Source of the DNA: Epichloe hybrida
Taxonomy: Eukaryota; Ascomycota; Sordariomycetes; Hypocreales; Clavicipitaceae
Direction: 5' to 3'
Assembly (NCBI GenBank): GCA_019022495.1
Contig: JAFEKR010000035.1
Location: 310,001 to 374,000, forward strand
DNA length: 64,000 nucleotides
The translations under genes and the position numbers were made by a program. The notes below the pieces were generated by a model. The model did not search any database, was not told where the DNA came from, and saw only the letters and a list, made by a program, of their open reading frames with translations. Of the stretch, positions 1-10,336 are shown in pieces (positions within the stretch are counted from its first letter, which is position 1; every line of letters begins with the position of its first letter).

Positions 1-34
1 TGCATGTACGAACTGTCCCAGCCAGCCAAACTAA

Positions 35-584
35 TTAGCATTTTGCTTTAATATGGCCAGCGGCTGGCTCTAAGACCAAGACGGGATTGGGGTGGTCACG
101 TACATTTTCCTCATCAGTGGTAAATCGGTGATAGATCCCGGCGGGAAGAATAAGTAGGTCGTCCTTTTCCAGTCGTACGCGAACCCACTCGTCGTCCTTG
201 CTCCTTACATCAAAGAAGCCTTGTCCACCTTTGATGTAACGGATCTCTTCATCCTCATGCAAGTGTTCATGGAAAAACATCTTTACTTTATCCTCGTAAG
301 CCTCACCCATCTTTTCCGGGGAAACTGTGATTTCATCTCGATTCTTATACCCTCGATCTGCGGCCAATTTGTCTACATCTTGGATATTCGGAAAGCGGTA
401 ATAGAGCACACCCAATCTACTAAGCGCATCGGCATCGATAGCTCGGCCCGAGTCGTGGGGTAGGCGCTGGTCGCCCTAACTTATTCGTGAGAAACGCCAC
501 TTATTGCAAGTTTTGTTGTTGTAGCGTAGTTGTCGTCTGTACAGGCTCGCTTACCGGTAAGTTATCGTACAAATATGCCTTCAT
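35..584 (-). CDS. ADI1: acireductone dioxygenase (methionine salvage)
   Basis: Acireductone dioxygenase oxidises the acireductone intermediate of the methionine salvage pathway, in the cytosol or nucleus. Two exons on the minus strand, 584..555 and 475..35, give 156 aa. Exon 1 encodes only ten residues ([10 protein letters not shown]) and is followed by a GTAAGC donor; exon 2 opens with [11 protein letters not shown]. The cupin metal site is visible: [10 protein letters not shown] supplies two His and one Glu, and the His of GIYHRF is the fourth ligand. Length is close to the usual 160-180 aa. An open frame read alone would begin later, at a TTG, and would miss the N-terminus. It is the first gene of the window and lies downstream of the derlin gene on the same strand. 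Confidence 0.93.
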
Positions 585-1053
585 GTTCTTGCGCCGTGGG
601 GTCAGCAAGAATAGCTGGACAGAGGTCTAGATGCGGAACAGATAGTTGAACCTGTGACAGAGGTGATGGGCGTGAGGCAAGCCAGTCAGTTTGATGGTTG
701 GCAGGCTGAGTATTAATAAACAATAATATTAAATTCGGAGTCTCTAAGAGTAACCTTCAAGGCGCAATATTCTGCCGCCCCCTCTTTCTTACCTATGTAC
801 ATATGTACCTTAGTACCTAGTGGGGTAGCTAGGCTATGAGCCACACTTTCGCTGCTTAGATTAAATCCCTGCATTCAATTATTCCTATAATTAGTATCAT
901 TGCTTTGGCTTCGTCATAACCAAACATAAATTCTGCTCTGCAAAGTTACTACGAGTCCCGGCCCCTTGTACGCGCACATGACAAAAAAAAAGATGACAAG
1001 AAGCAGTATCATTGTATTTATCGCTTGGCTAAAGCTTAAGCTCGAGCTCGCTG
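585..1053. other. intergenic region, no gene seen
   Basis: This gap lies between the start of the acireductone dioxygenase gene and the stop of the derlin gene, both on the minus strand. It should hold the promoter of the former and the 3' end of the latter. I see AT-rich stretches but no coding, tRNA or repeat signal. Confidence 0.6.
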
Positions 1054-1853
1054 TTACAAATTATTGGGCGCTCGAGGCTCTCTTCTTCCAGCTGCAGCAA
1101 TGAGATCGTCATTGAACACGTTTCCCGAGTCTTCGGCTACTCGACCCTCGAATAGTCTCCTCCACCACGACGGTGGGTCAAGAGGCCGCGATCCGCTGTG
1201 AAGAGGGGGGTAAACATCAGTGAAAAAATACCATACATGGCCGATTACTACACCCATAATCTCGTCCCTAGGTATTGATCCGTGCATGAACAAGCTAAAA
1301 GCCATAAGGACCCAAGGCAGATATGGTGCAGTGAAAACAAGAAGACCGAGGAAGCTTAGTCTGGTGTCCGGGTTTCGACGAGACCAAATGTAGACAAGTG
1401 TTGAAGACAGAGGTTGGCCAAGAAATGGCATAGACACCAGTGGTGATAGAATGATGAGGCTTGCCATGGCGTAAAAGAGAAGCCATGAGAATTGAGCTGG
1501 TGACCGCCCAGAAGATTCCTCCAGAAGGCGGGCGTATCTCTGAAGAAAATATATATGGAAAAGTAGGTCCAGCGAGAACGGTCCAAAATATAGAAAAGTA
1601 CTAAAGAGTCGCCAATACTGCATAGGAAAGTCAGTCTTCTATTCCGAGGAAGTCGATACACAATTGCGTGTCCTTTTTCTAGACATACCTGAGATTTCGC
1701 GAAAACGACTCGGAAGCTATAGAACAACTGAAATGGTGTTACTATGTGGCACTGCACCAAAGCACTTGTCAAGATCGTTGCTGCCGTCCACCAGCGAGTA
1801 CAGACTGGCATCTCCCAGAACCACTCTTCGAGTGGCAGACGGCCGCCATCCAT
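1054..1853 (-). CDS. DER1: derlin family ER membrane protein (Der1-like)
   Basis: Derlins are rhomboid-like ER membrane proteins of ER-associated degradation, helping move misfolded proteins to the cytosol. Exons 1853..1689 and 1617..1054 give 242 aa. Exon 1 carries the fungal derlin start (LPLEEWFWEMPVCTRWW, then TPFQLFYSFR) and ends at AKSQ; exon 2 resumes with YWRLFSTFLYFGPFSLDLL. Conserved SSGRSPAQFSWLLFYAM and WSRRNPDTRLSFLG follow, with several hydrophobic membrane spans. An in-frame ATG at 1865 would add four residues, but 1853 matches the family start better. It is divergent from the CENP-A gene. Confidence 0.93.
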
Positions 1854-2410
1854 GACTTGTTCCATCGAAACCAGAGCCAGATCGCGGATGTCTATCCGTC
1901 GCTTGCTTCAGAGATTCAAGACTTCAAGGACTAATGCTGGAAGTTTAAACGAGGCGCTGAATTAAAGAAAGAGTGGATGGTGTTTCCGTCTCAGCACGAG
2001 TACGACTTTATCACTTATCTCAATATGTGGCCAGATTTGGAGCGTCTCCACCCGTCTGGCATAACATGGTAGGATAGGTTTGATTTTGTGCTTGATTACA
2101 TAAACTCAGCCGAGAAGAGTAGCTGACAGGAAAAACATCCTAAGAGCCGGCTTTAGGCGGAGTCACAGTGTGGAAAATCCTGCTTCACCTCATGCTGCGG
2201 CGGATATCGCGCGAGTGGGCCTGGCTGAGCCATAACAGCTAGCACTTACTTCCCTAAGTATTAATTTCAGTAGTCTGTGCTCTAGGTCCTCCTACTTCCC
2301 TTTCCTGCATTGCCTGTTCAACGGCCCTTGAGATTTCCGAGCTTAGCGCTAAGCTGTTAAAACATGGTGGTTCTTGAACAAATATTGCATTAAACACCAT
2401 CACATTCGGC
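1854..2410. other. divergent promoter region, derlin / CENP-A
   Basis: About 550 bases separate the derlin start (minus) from the CENP-A start (plus). No open frame here resembles a known protein. It probably holds both promoters; no particular binding site is claimed. Confidence 0.5.
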
Positions 2411-3025
2411 ATGACGACGAAGCTGAGGAAAGTCAGGTCACCTCAGAGTTTGCAACACCGTCCTGGGGATATTCAGGGTCAGTATCATGGTGAACGGTCT
2501 TTGGTCAAATGCTCGGGAAAAATCTGTTCATTGACGATGCCAATAGCCGGGGACCCAGTTCCTATTCAACAAAAGCGGCGTTATCGTCCAGGCGCCACAG
2601 CGCTTCGCGAGATCAGGGAATATCAGGGACATGCGAAACTTGTGTTCTTAAGGCTCCCTTTTATGCGTCTTGTAATCTTTCTCAGGCTTTCCGGGAACTG
2701 GTGCTACTGCTTTTCTAACACACTTACGTAGGTGCGCGAAATCAGCATGAACTGCCGCCTAAAATGTAGGGAGCTTGGATGGCAAAGCCAAGCCATACAA
2801 GCTCTACAAGAAGCAGCCGAAGCATTTATAATTCATTTATTTGAGGACACTCACTCAAGCGCGATTAATGCGCAAAGAGTCACCATAATGCGAAAGGATA
2901 TTCAACTTGCTAGGCGTATTCGCAGTATCTGGGCTAGCCTAGGGGGTAACGGGACGGACCTGGCAAGGCAACAAGATGATACACCAGAACACACCACTTC
3001 TTCAATTCCTTCGTTTTTCTCTTAA
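2411..3025 (+). CDS. CSE4: centromeric histone H3 variant (CENP-A)
   Basis: CENP-A replaces H3 in centromeric nucleosomes and specifies the kinetochore. Three exons, 2411..2477, 2547..2671 and 2732..3025, join in frame to 161 aa. Exon 2 has the H3 alpha-N start ([18 protein letters not shown], residues 32-49) and LPFMRLV; exon 3 has REI, then [37 protein letters not shown]. Three features separate it from canonical H3: loop 1 between REI and QSQA is 13 residues against 10 in H3, it has a Trp (residue 81), and the N-terminal tail is short and unlike the H3 tail. Donors are GTCAGT and GTAATC; acceptors AATAG and CGTAG. The canonical fold ends near residue 135, leaving an unusual 26-residue tail, so the last exon could hide another intron. 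The N-terminal exon is the least certain. Confidence 0.88.
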
Positions 3026-3324
3026 TGTAACTGAGTACACTGTTTGCCTGAATATCATGGTCCTCGCCACGGGTGTCTCTGTGTGCAGTCTCCCAAGTAA
3101 AAATTCCGAGCGACGCGTCTAGTCTTGAACCCCAGAAAGTTACCCAGGAACAATTATGGGGCTGACGTAATGTCGTCATGTCAGTCGAGACCAGATGTCC
3201 TCCCAGACCAACCCTCCCTTCGCTTGCACTGATTCCGACGTTTGCTCGAACTAGCCTTTTTATACATCGCCCAGTCGAGTAGAGAACGGTACCCTTGCCG
3301 GCCGTTTTACTTTACATAACACCG

Positions 3325-3960
3325 ATGGTTGCAAACCGAATTGCCCGAGGGGCAGCACGACTCATTGCTGCTAGTGTTGGAGGAAGTGCATGCGCCTGTA
3401 CAATGCTTCTTCGACGGCCGATGGTCCAACTGGATGCTCGTCCAGTAGCCAATCGCACTGACCGGTCTTCCTCGGCTCCAAATCGAGTTTCATTTTTAAC
3501 ACAAGATAATGTTCGACAAATATCGAGTGGTAGCGTTGCAGGTCCGTAAACACATACGCCCCGAGACATTTCAACTGGCTCACATGTGACTGGATTGGCA
3601 GGCTTTTTGGCTGGGTTTGCCACAGCGCTGCTGTCACAAACATTGGTTATTCTTGGAAGCGTGATCGCAATTTCCTTTCATGTAAGAACGCTCAAGCCCA
3701 CTTCGCTCCTTCCTGAAGAAATAAGAAATGGGTCGCGTAACAAACCGGAAGGGGAAGGTACAGATGACGACGAGCTTCTCAAATGACTAATACTGGGATT
3801 TTGTCAGGTGTCTTCCAGATATGGCCTTGACCTTTCTCGTTTGCTTCGTCTAGATCGGGTGCCCGCAGTGTCCGCAATATGTCGGGCCGGGATGGACAAT
3901 CCATGGTTCACCTCTACATTTGCGCTGACATATGTACTCGCTGCTTTTGCGCGCCTGTAG
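3325..3960 (+). CDS. FUN14 domain protein, probably mitochondrial outer membrane
   Basis: FUN14/FUNDC proteins are small outer mitochondrial membrane proteins. Exons 3325..3541, 3602..3681 and 3808..3960 give 149 aa. The N-terminus (MVANRIARGAARL) is basic and could target mitochondria. The FUN14 core spans the first splice: NVRQISSGSVAGFLAGF, then a hydrophobic helix ending VIAISFH. Exon 3 gives SSRYGLDLSRLLRLD and the conserved C-terminal helix FALTYVLAAFARL. Intron 1 has a weak donor (GTCCGT); intron 2 uses GTAAGA and TTGTCAG. Reading through intron 2 would give a false shorter C-terminus stopping at 3786. The family call is confident; a mitophagy role is inference. Confidence 0.85.
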
Positions 3961-3996
3961 ACTCACTTACTTTTCTTAATCCGGATTACTGTATCA

Positions 3997-6058
3997 TCAT
4001 TCTATCTTCTGGGTTTCTCGTTTCAACCAAGCCGTAGTCAACTCATCTCCTTCAAAAAAGCCCTTCGTTTTCTCTAAGATTTCCGCGTTGGATGCATTTA
4101 GCCAATCCTTTTCATCCTTATTGAGAAGTGAAACTTCAATCAGACTTTGACAATAAGGTACCATGGTCACATGTTCAAAGCCGAGGAATGGCTTGTCTCC
4201 AAAGCAATGCTCAGTCTGAACCTCTTTCACCATCATGATGTTTTCAATTCGAATACCAAAATTTCCATCCTCATAATAGCCTGGCTCGTTTGAAAGAACA
4301 TTTCCCGGTGCGAGTGGAACTTCAGTGTACTGAACGCGAGTACCGATACCTATTGGGCCCTCGTGAACGTTCAAATACGAACCAACACCATGTCCAGTGC
4401 CATGTCGATAGTCAAGCCCATTTTTCTAGTTCAAGTCAGTCACCTCTGCTTCATCCGATATATGCATGCAATTTGCCATTACTAACCCAGAGATGCTGTC
4501 GAGCTAAGCAGTCCAGAGCAAACCCAGTCGTACCCTTTGGGAAAATTGCGGTTTCGAGGCCAATGAGGCCTTTCAGAACCAGGGTATATGCCTTCTTCTC
4601 GGCTGCTCCGGGCGAACCAAAATGCAGTGTTCTGGTGGTGTCTGTAGTTCCGTCAAGGTACTGCGCACCAGAATCGCACAGGTACACGCTCGCTGGGTCT
4701 ATGGCGGCACAATTCCCCTTCTCAGGTCCATAGTGAATAATAGCAGCACTGTATTATTGTTGTGTTAGTCGAATAGTTGCCACTGCAGCTCTTGCTGCTC
4801 CCTTCTCTTCCTTGAAGTTGAATCATCTTACTTTGGTCCTGTGGATGATATAGTAGTAAAGGACAGTCCAACAAAACGATCGTGCTTCGATCGAATTTCT
4901 TCAAGCTTGTCCGCGGCTTGCACTTCGTCAATAATGTTCTTCTTTTCAATTAGTTGATTCTCCAGCCATGCGAAGAATTCGATCAAAGCCGCCCCGTCTC
5001 GTACGTGGCATGATCGCATGCCATTCATCTCTGTTTCGTTCTTGATCGCCTTGGCATCTCCTACTGGGCTTCTCATTTCTTTGACTGAACCTTCACCTCC
5101 AAGAGCTCGATTGAGCGCCCATGATGCTTTGTTTGATATGAGAAATCTTCCTATACCCATTCCGTCGCTATCGCCTTGTCTCTTTCCCGCGACCTCGCTA
5201 TGAAGCTGCCGTGCATCATTGAAGAAAGTTTCATAAGGTTTAACCTGCACCTTGTTGGCTTGCAGATGTGCTGTGCAAGCATCCGTTAACTGTGACTCGT
5301 CAATGTAGAGGATAGCTTCTGTCGGTGTGATAGTCGCGTAAGAGAAGAATACGGGATTGTAGGGGATATCACTGCCTCGTAAATTGAAGAGCCAGGCCAC
5401 TTCATCCAGCATGGATACAAAAAATCCAGGACAGTTCTTCTTGGAGAGTTCCTGGCGTAGTTTCATGATTTTCTTGGTAACCGATTGCCCCGCAATATCA
5501 TCTGTCAAGACTGTTACAGGTTGACGTGGTCGGGCTGGGCGATCAGTGGACCAGATAATGTCAACGAGGTTCTCATCTAATGGAACGAGCCCTGCGCCTC
5601 CTGCTTTTTGGACTTGATCACCGAGTTTCTTGGCTGCTGAGCCAGGGAGTAACGACGAGTCCACAGCTACAGATTTACCTCCACTGGCGTGACTTGCAGC
5701 CCATTCTTGCCAGGTTGGTACATCTTGGAGTCCTTGTTTCAATAATGTCCAGTTACTGTCCAACTGTTTGGCTGCCTGACTAAAGTAGCGACCATCCGTG
5801 GCAAGTGCAGCACTGTCAAGTGTTACGACAGAACATCCTGCCGATCCAGTGAATCCACTTATGAACTCTCGTCGGGCGTCGCAGGAGGCTATGTATTCGG
5901 AACTATGGCTGTCTTCGGATGGGATTACTGTTCACGTGTTAGCATATTGTGTAGACAGATGCGCCTCTTCTTCTTATTTGCCCCCTACTGTATACGTCGA
6001 CTTTCCGCTCTTTCATCAAACTTCTAAGCTTTTCCAGCCGTGAAGTTGTGTTCGTCAT
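3997..6058 (-). CDS. AMPP: Xaa-Pro aminopeptidase P (M24B metallopeptidase)
   Basis: Aminopeptidase P removes an N-terminal residue preceding proline, using a dinuclear metal centre. Exons 6058..5989, 5927..4832, 4748..4487 and 4425..3997 give 618 aa, the usual fungal length of about 617. The N-terminal creatinase domain begins [19 protein letters not shown] and continues [14 protein letters not shown] across intron 1. Metal ligands are visible in the C-terminal pita-bread domain: Asp residues in CDSGAQY and DGTTDTTRT, His in [17 protein letters not shown], Glu in [18 protein letters not shown]. An in-frame ATG at 6151 would add 31 residues (MLVRSIVLIFRAQKSQ...) with mitochondrial-presequence character, so two isoforms are possible. 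It converges on the FUN14 gene with a 36-base gap. Confidence 0.95.
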
Positions 6059-6731
6059 TGTAATGGTCTTGAGCTGTCTCCACTGGACAAGATTCGACGG
6101 GTTTTGTGATTTCTGAGCACGGAAGATCAACACAATTGACCGAACGAGCATCGGCTACTCGTGCAGAGCTTGTATCATCTGGTTCATTCAGTCGGCAATT
6201 GTGAATAGCCGCTACCCGACGTGTGCGAGGGGGTAGCCTTTTGCTTATTAGACATTCACCTGGTGTCTGGTTCGGAAAGGCACGGCTTTGATATAGTCAT
6301 TCTAGAATTACTATGGCAATGGCACTCAAATAAGCACACACTTATTCTCACATAGTGGGGAGCAGGTGCGGGGCTTGTCTCTGGACATACATAAGTATCA
6401 CCTCAAATACATACACAATGGATTCCGGGCCATTCATTACTTGGCCGCATTTTCATTAGGCCCATAATTACTTACTCTTCTGTAGGTGTTTAAGTAATTA
6501 ACAGATTCCACGTCAATGCGCTTTCATTATTACACCGCCGGACAGTTATGGTAATTAAATACAAGACCCTTATGGCTGCCTAGCATCATACGCACAGGGA
6601 AAGCTTCGGTATCCTCCCGGACTAACTATTATCCGTTTCCGGGTTTTTTCATGTAACCGATTTTTCAACTAATGATATGACTGACTTTTCGACCGATTTA
6701 ACGATATTTTAGCGTAGGTGGGGGACATCTA
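6059..6731. other. upstream region of aminopeptidase P
   Basis: Intergenic DNA, becoming AT-rich towards the repeat island. Apart from the possible 5' extension of AMPP up to 6151, I see no gene. Confidence 0.5.
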
Positions 6732-7386
6732 AATGCGCATATCACGTTTTTTGAATGCGCATATCGCGTTAGTCCTAAAAAAGAAGGAGAGTCCCCACAC
6801 CTAATTTTAGTATGGCTCGTGTCCGTTAGTTTTTGCTATTAATTAAGATGCTTATTTGTGTGATATAATTAAAGCTATTGTAATTGCCTTAACCGTGGAT
6901 TATATAGAATAAATTATATTTAACTTAAAAGGGGCTTAAAGAGATTACGTTGCGTTACGTTGCGTTATGTTACGTTATGTTATAAGGCTTTATAATAATA
7001 AAACACGTTATAGTAAGCTACCTATATTTGCTACTAAAAAGAGCTAGTATATTTAGTAGGGAATTAGGTAGAAAGTGTCACGACTAAGGTTAGGGAGATA
7101 TAAACAAAGTGAAACCTAAGTGTTTAAGATATAGCTAGAGAGCTACTACTTAAAGGTAAGTATATAAAAGTCTTAAACTCTAACTTACTATATACCTTAT
7201 AGGTAATTCTTATCTAAATACCTTACTATATACACATAGCTATTTAGTAGCTACTTAGCTATTCACATAACCTAAGGCTTATCTAAGAGTTCTATTATGT
7301 GACCGTTCTGTCCCTAGCTCCCTAGCCTCCGTGCTCCTAACAGAAAGGTACTTTTTCCGTTTTAGGACTCACGCGATATGCGCATT
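6732..7386. mobile_element. MITE-like element, ATGCGCAT family, copy A
   Basis: The ends are inverted repeats: AATGCGCATATCACG on the left and the complement of AATGCGCATATCGCGTGAG on the right, bounded by TA. The repeat extends outward for several bases on both sides (GACATCT / AGATGTC), so the exact border is uncertain. The interior is AT-rich and noncoding. Sequence next to the left end (near 6780-6860) matches, inverted, the right part of copy B, and a block near 6950-7080 matches its middle. Copy A is longer, perhaps because of an insertion after 7077. Confidence 0.65.
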
Positions 7387-7424
7387 TAGATGTCTATAGC
7401 CTATAGGTGAGACAACAATTTGAC

Positions 7425-7485
7425 GATTTGACTAATTAACTAACTTTAACTAACTAACTAACTAACTAACTAATTAATAATTTAA
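7425..7485. repeat. TTTAACTAAC-type simple repeat
   Basis: Degenerate tandem units of TAACTAAC and related ATTTGACTAA / ATTTAACTAA words. The same words recur near 10300-10335 and 10557-10610, on the other side of the LTR element, suggesting one ancestral array split by insertions. Confidence 0.55.
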
Positions 7486-7779
7486 CTTATATCTTCAGAT
7501 ATTTAAGCTTTTTTTACAATACACCCCCTAAATTATTTTACAAATCATTATGCTCTAGTTATTCATCCCTTGCTAATAGCTGTAATTAGCTATATATATA
7601 ACATAACTACTATATTATTTTAAAGAGCTATAAAGAAAATAAATAAGGGATTAAATACTACAAAAAGGAATATTATTTTAGATATAAATTACTAAGAAAT
7701 TAAGGTATTTATTAATCCTAGCCCCTGTCACCTTTGTTTCCTATCTTATATATAATTAGCTCATTTACCCCTGTCATGT

Positions 7780-7928
7780 TATGAGGCGCTGTGTACGGGA
7801 CCTGATAGAGACTGAGGCCCTAGGTGACAGGCCTTATAACTAATTATAAGGTGCAATGTTAGCAACGGCTAGCATTGGCGGATCTTTTGGTCTATTAGGG
7901 TTCCTAGCACACCTTCTAGGTTCTTACA
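7780..7928 (+). repeat. left LTR, 149 bases
   Basis: Direct repeat of 10011-10159, differing mostly by transitions. A third copy lies inverted at 11049-11198. Target duplication CATGT lies immediately to its left. Confidence 0.85.
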
Positions 7929-8827
7929 ATTATGCTAGCCGTTACGGGTCTTCTAGCTAGGGCTAGTCCTAGGTTCGAATCCCGCGGGGTCTGGGATTGA
8001 CTAGGCTAGGCAGCTTACGTTAGGCTCACAGGGCAGGTACGTGTCACAGGTCACGTGCACAATTGTGCAGCATAAATAGCGCCCCACAGGGGCTAGATTA
8101 GAGAATATCATTATCCTTTCCCACATACCCTTACAGATTAGTAGCAATTACAAGTTATAAGTGCAAAAAACCAGAAAAACACCAGACTACTAGCATTTGC
8201 ATAATTACATTTAAATATTTATGCTTTAATATCAAAGCTAACGCCAGATGCTAAGCTAATCAGAGAAGGCCAACGCCTTTAAAGGTATATTAACACAGTT
8301 AATCTAACAATTCTAAACAACCTAAGAGAATTAGTTAACCACATAGTAAAAAATTTCACACCATTTAACAAAACAAACATATTTAATTATCTAGTCAAGT
8401 AGGCTAAGCATAGGGGCAGATTTATCTAATTCCTTAACAAATAGTCACAGAAAGCAAGGCCATTCACTCCTTAAGTTATAATTAAGTCAAATACAAAGAC
8501 AGGTATAGTAACTATTCCAACCATAAGCAAAGGAGCATTACCAGAGCTATCATAAGCTATAAGCTTATAGCCTCAAACTAGCCATTAAAAAGATAATTCT
8601 TAAACTAGCTATTAAAGGGATAATTCCTAGGGACCAAGATTCAGACTAATACAATTCAATCACACCAAGGGTAAAGCAGTAGCAGATGCAATCAACGCTA
8701 TGCTAACAGACTATCTAATTACAATAGCAACAGAATAATTAGGGCAGTTCCATATAGGGACACGCAATTATAAGCTCAATTTTAAGCCAGAAAGTCAGCA
8801 GGACAAAACCCCTTAGGTAAAATTACC

Positions 8828-9600
8828 TATGCTAGATCAAGTAGTAACGCCTTCTCTAGAATTAGGAAGGAGCAGTCCTACTATACACCAATCACCACTA
8901 GTTACCCCACTCAACAATTCCCCGCTTATCAATTTGCCTCTTAACAGATTCCAAGCACACCAGATATTAGGTAGTTACCAATCTAGGACATTAAGAGCAT
9001 CACAGCAATCAAACAGTTAGGCAGAGCCAGAGCGCAATAACATAATTAATAACACAATACCTAGTAGTAAGCAAGAGCAGCCGCCATCAGCAGATTAACA
9101 ACAGCCACAGCAGCCACAATCAGAGATAGCATAAATAATATATCATTTATTTAAAGAGAACGCCTAAATTAACTAGGCTTTATTACAGTATATCTAGCAC
9201 AGATATACACAGCCATCAGGGGCATAACTAGCAAAAGCAATTCTAGTAATACAGCTATCATTACAGGCAGCAGATATTAGCTTCTTTAACCTAGGAGTTA
9301 AGGATAATAAAGGCTAAGGTATTATGGCAGATACTAAATCTACCATAATAATCTACAAATACATCTTAGCATTCACCCAGCAGTTAGAAGACATAGCAGT
9401 TAGCTAATCAGAGAAGCTCGTAAAAGACGTTTAGATCTCATACCTTAGAGGTCAAGCCCTCAATTAGCACAGTTATCTATTAACACTATTAGAGCGCAAA
9501 TTACTTCAAGAAGCATTATTAAAAACCATTTACACATAACTAGTTAAGAGATTCCAAAAGCCACAGTCCACAGCTTTAAATAGGATCAAGAATACGCAAT
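8828..9600 (+). pseudogene. decayed gag-like region of the LTR element
   Basis: Only short frames remain open (for example 63 codons from 8829). Around 9360-9510 the frame reads as a retrotransposon Gag-like stretch (TFTQQLED, SYLRGQALN) if TAA and TAG stand where CAA and CAG once were. That is the pattern expected from C-to-T RIP mutation. No protease, reverse transcriptase or integrase motif is visible. The Gag assignment is inference from word pattern and position between LTRs. Confidence 0.45.
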
Positions 9601-10010
9601 ATTCATTACAGAAATATTACAATAGAGAGAATATTATAATCTTTATACATAATTTGCTTCAAGATACAAGGGCGTGTTATCAGGATAATATTACGCAATT
9701 ATAAACAGTCCACCAAGCATTTAATTCGGAAATTCAGACAATCATTACACCACCATCAACTAATACAACAATTAATCAATTTTTAATGCAAATCAGAGAA
9801 AGAGAGTCAACAATTGCAAGCCAGGCAAGAGACAAGTTCCGACAGATGACCAATCAATACGGGTCCCACCCGTACTGGGCCTTGGGGGTTCGCAATTGGT
9901 TAGACTATCTCAGAGGCCACGGAGGTCCGGGCCTAATCCCTTGTAAAGGTTACGTACTAGCGAGACCTAAAGAGTGGCTCGGGGCGAGCCTCTAGAAGGG
10001 AAGGGATAGT

Positions 10011-10159
10011 TGTGAGGCGCTGTGTACAGGACCTGATAGAGACTGAGGCCCTAGGTGACAGGCCTTATAACCGATTGTAAGGTGCAATGTTAGCAACGGC
10101 TAGCATTGGCGGATCTTTTAGTCTATTAGGGTTCCTAGCACACCTTCTAGGTTCTTACA
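10011..10159 (+). repeat. right LTR, 149 bases
   Basis: Starts TGTGAGGCGC after a purine-rich tract and ends TTCTTACA, followed by target duplication CATGT at 10160-10164. It retains the canonical TG...CA ends better than the left copy. Confidence 0.85.
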
Positions 10160-10336
10160 CATGTAGATTTGTAAAATAATTCAGGGGGTGTATTGTATTC
10201 CCTCCGGGGTCCTCTAGAGGCCCTGCTAAGAGCCGCCTGCGGTAAGCTATTGCCCGCGGCGGGCCTCCTTACTACCCCCACCCCTCTCTAAAAAGTAGTT
10301 TTTAATTTAACTAATGATTTAACTAATTATTTTACT

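Larger units (their letters stand above)
7780..10159 (+). mobile_element. small LTR retrotransposon, probably nonautonomous, RIP-decayed
   Basis: Two 149-base direct repeats, 7780-7928 and 10011-10159, begin TGTGAGGCGC (TATGAGGCGC in the left copy, a G-to-A change) and end TTCTTACA. They are flanked by the perfect 5-base target duplication CATGT (7775-7779 and 10160-10164). A purine tract (AGAAGGGAAGGGATAG) lies just before the right LTR, setting plus orientation. The 2.08-kb interior is too short for gag plus pol. It holds a broken gag-like frame near 9320-9560 in which many Gln codons have become TAG or TAA. It sits inside the TA-flanked inverted-repeat element, so it is the younger insertion. 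Confidence 0.85.
7517..10195. mobile_element. TA-flanked inverted-repeat DNA element, interrupted by an LTR element
   Basis: Left end CAATACACCCCCTAAATTAT (from 7517) is matched at the right by the complement ending at 10195, over about 30 bases, with TA on both outer sides (7515-7516 and 10196-10197). TA duplication points to a Tc1/mariner-type element. Removing the LTR element at 7780-10159 leaves about 300 bases of AT-rich noncoding DNA. The same ends and the subterminal block TAATTAGCTC...ACCCCTGTCATGT recur in the element at 50739-51283. No transposase is visible, so it is a nonautonomous copy. Confidence 0.75.

Noticed and set aside
1356..1865. 169-aa minus-strand frame over the derlin gene
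   Set aside because: Its first 55 codons are derlin exon 1, but the rest reads through the intron and out of frame with the conserved exon 2.
3295..3549. 84-codon frame starting at 3295
   Set aside because: It opens with TTG, not ATG; the real ATG is at 3325 and the frame continues through splices as the FUN14 protein.
7920..8000. Functional tRNA gene
   Set aside because: A B-box-like word is present, but no convincing acceptor or anticodon stem forms; kept only as a finding.
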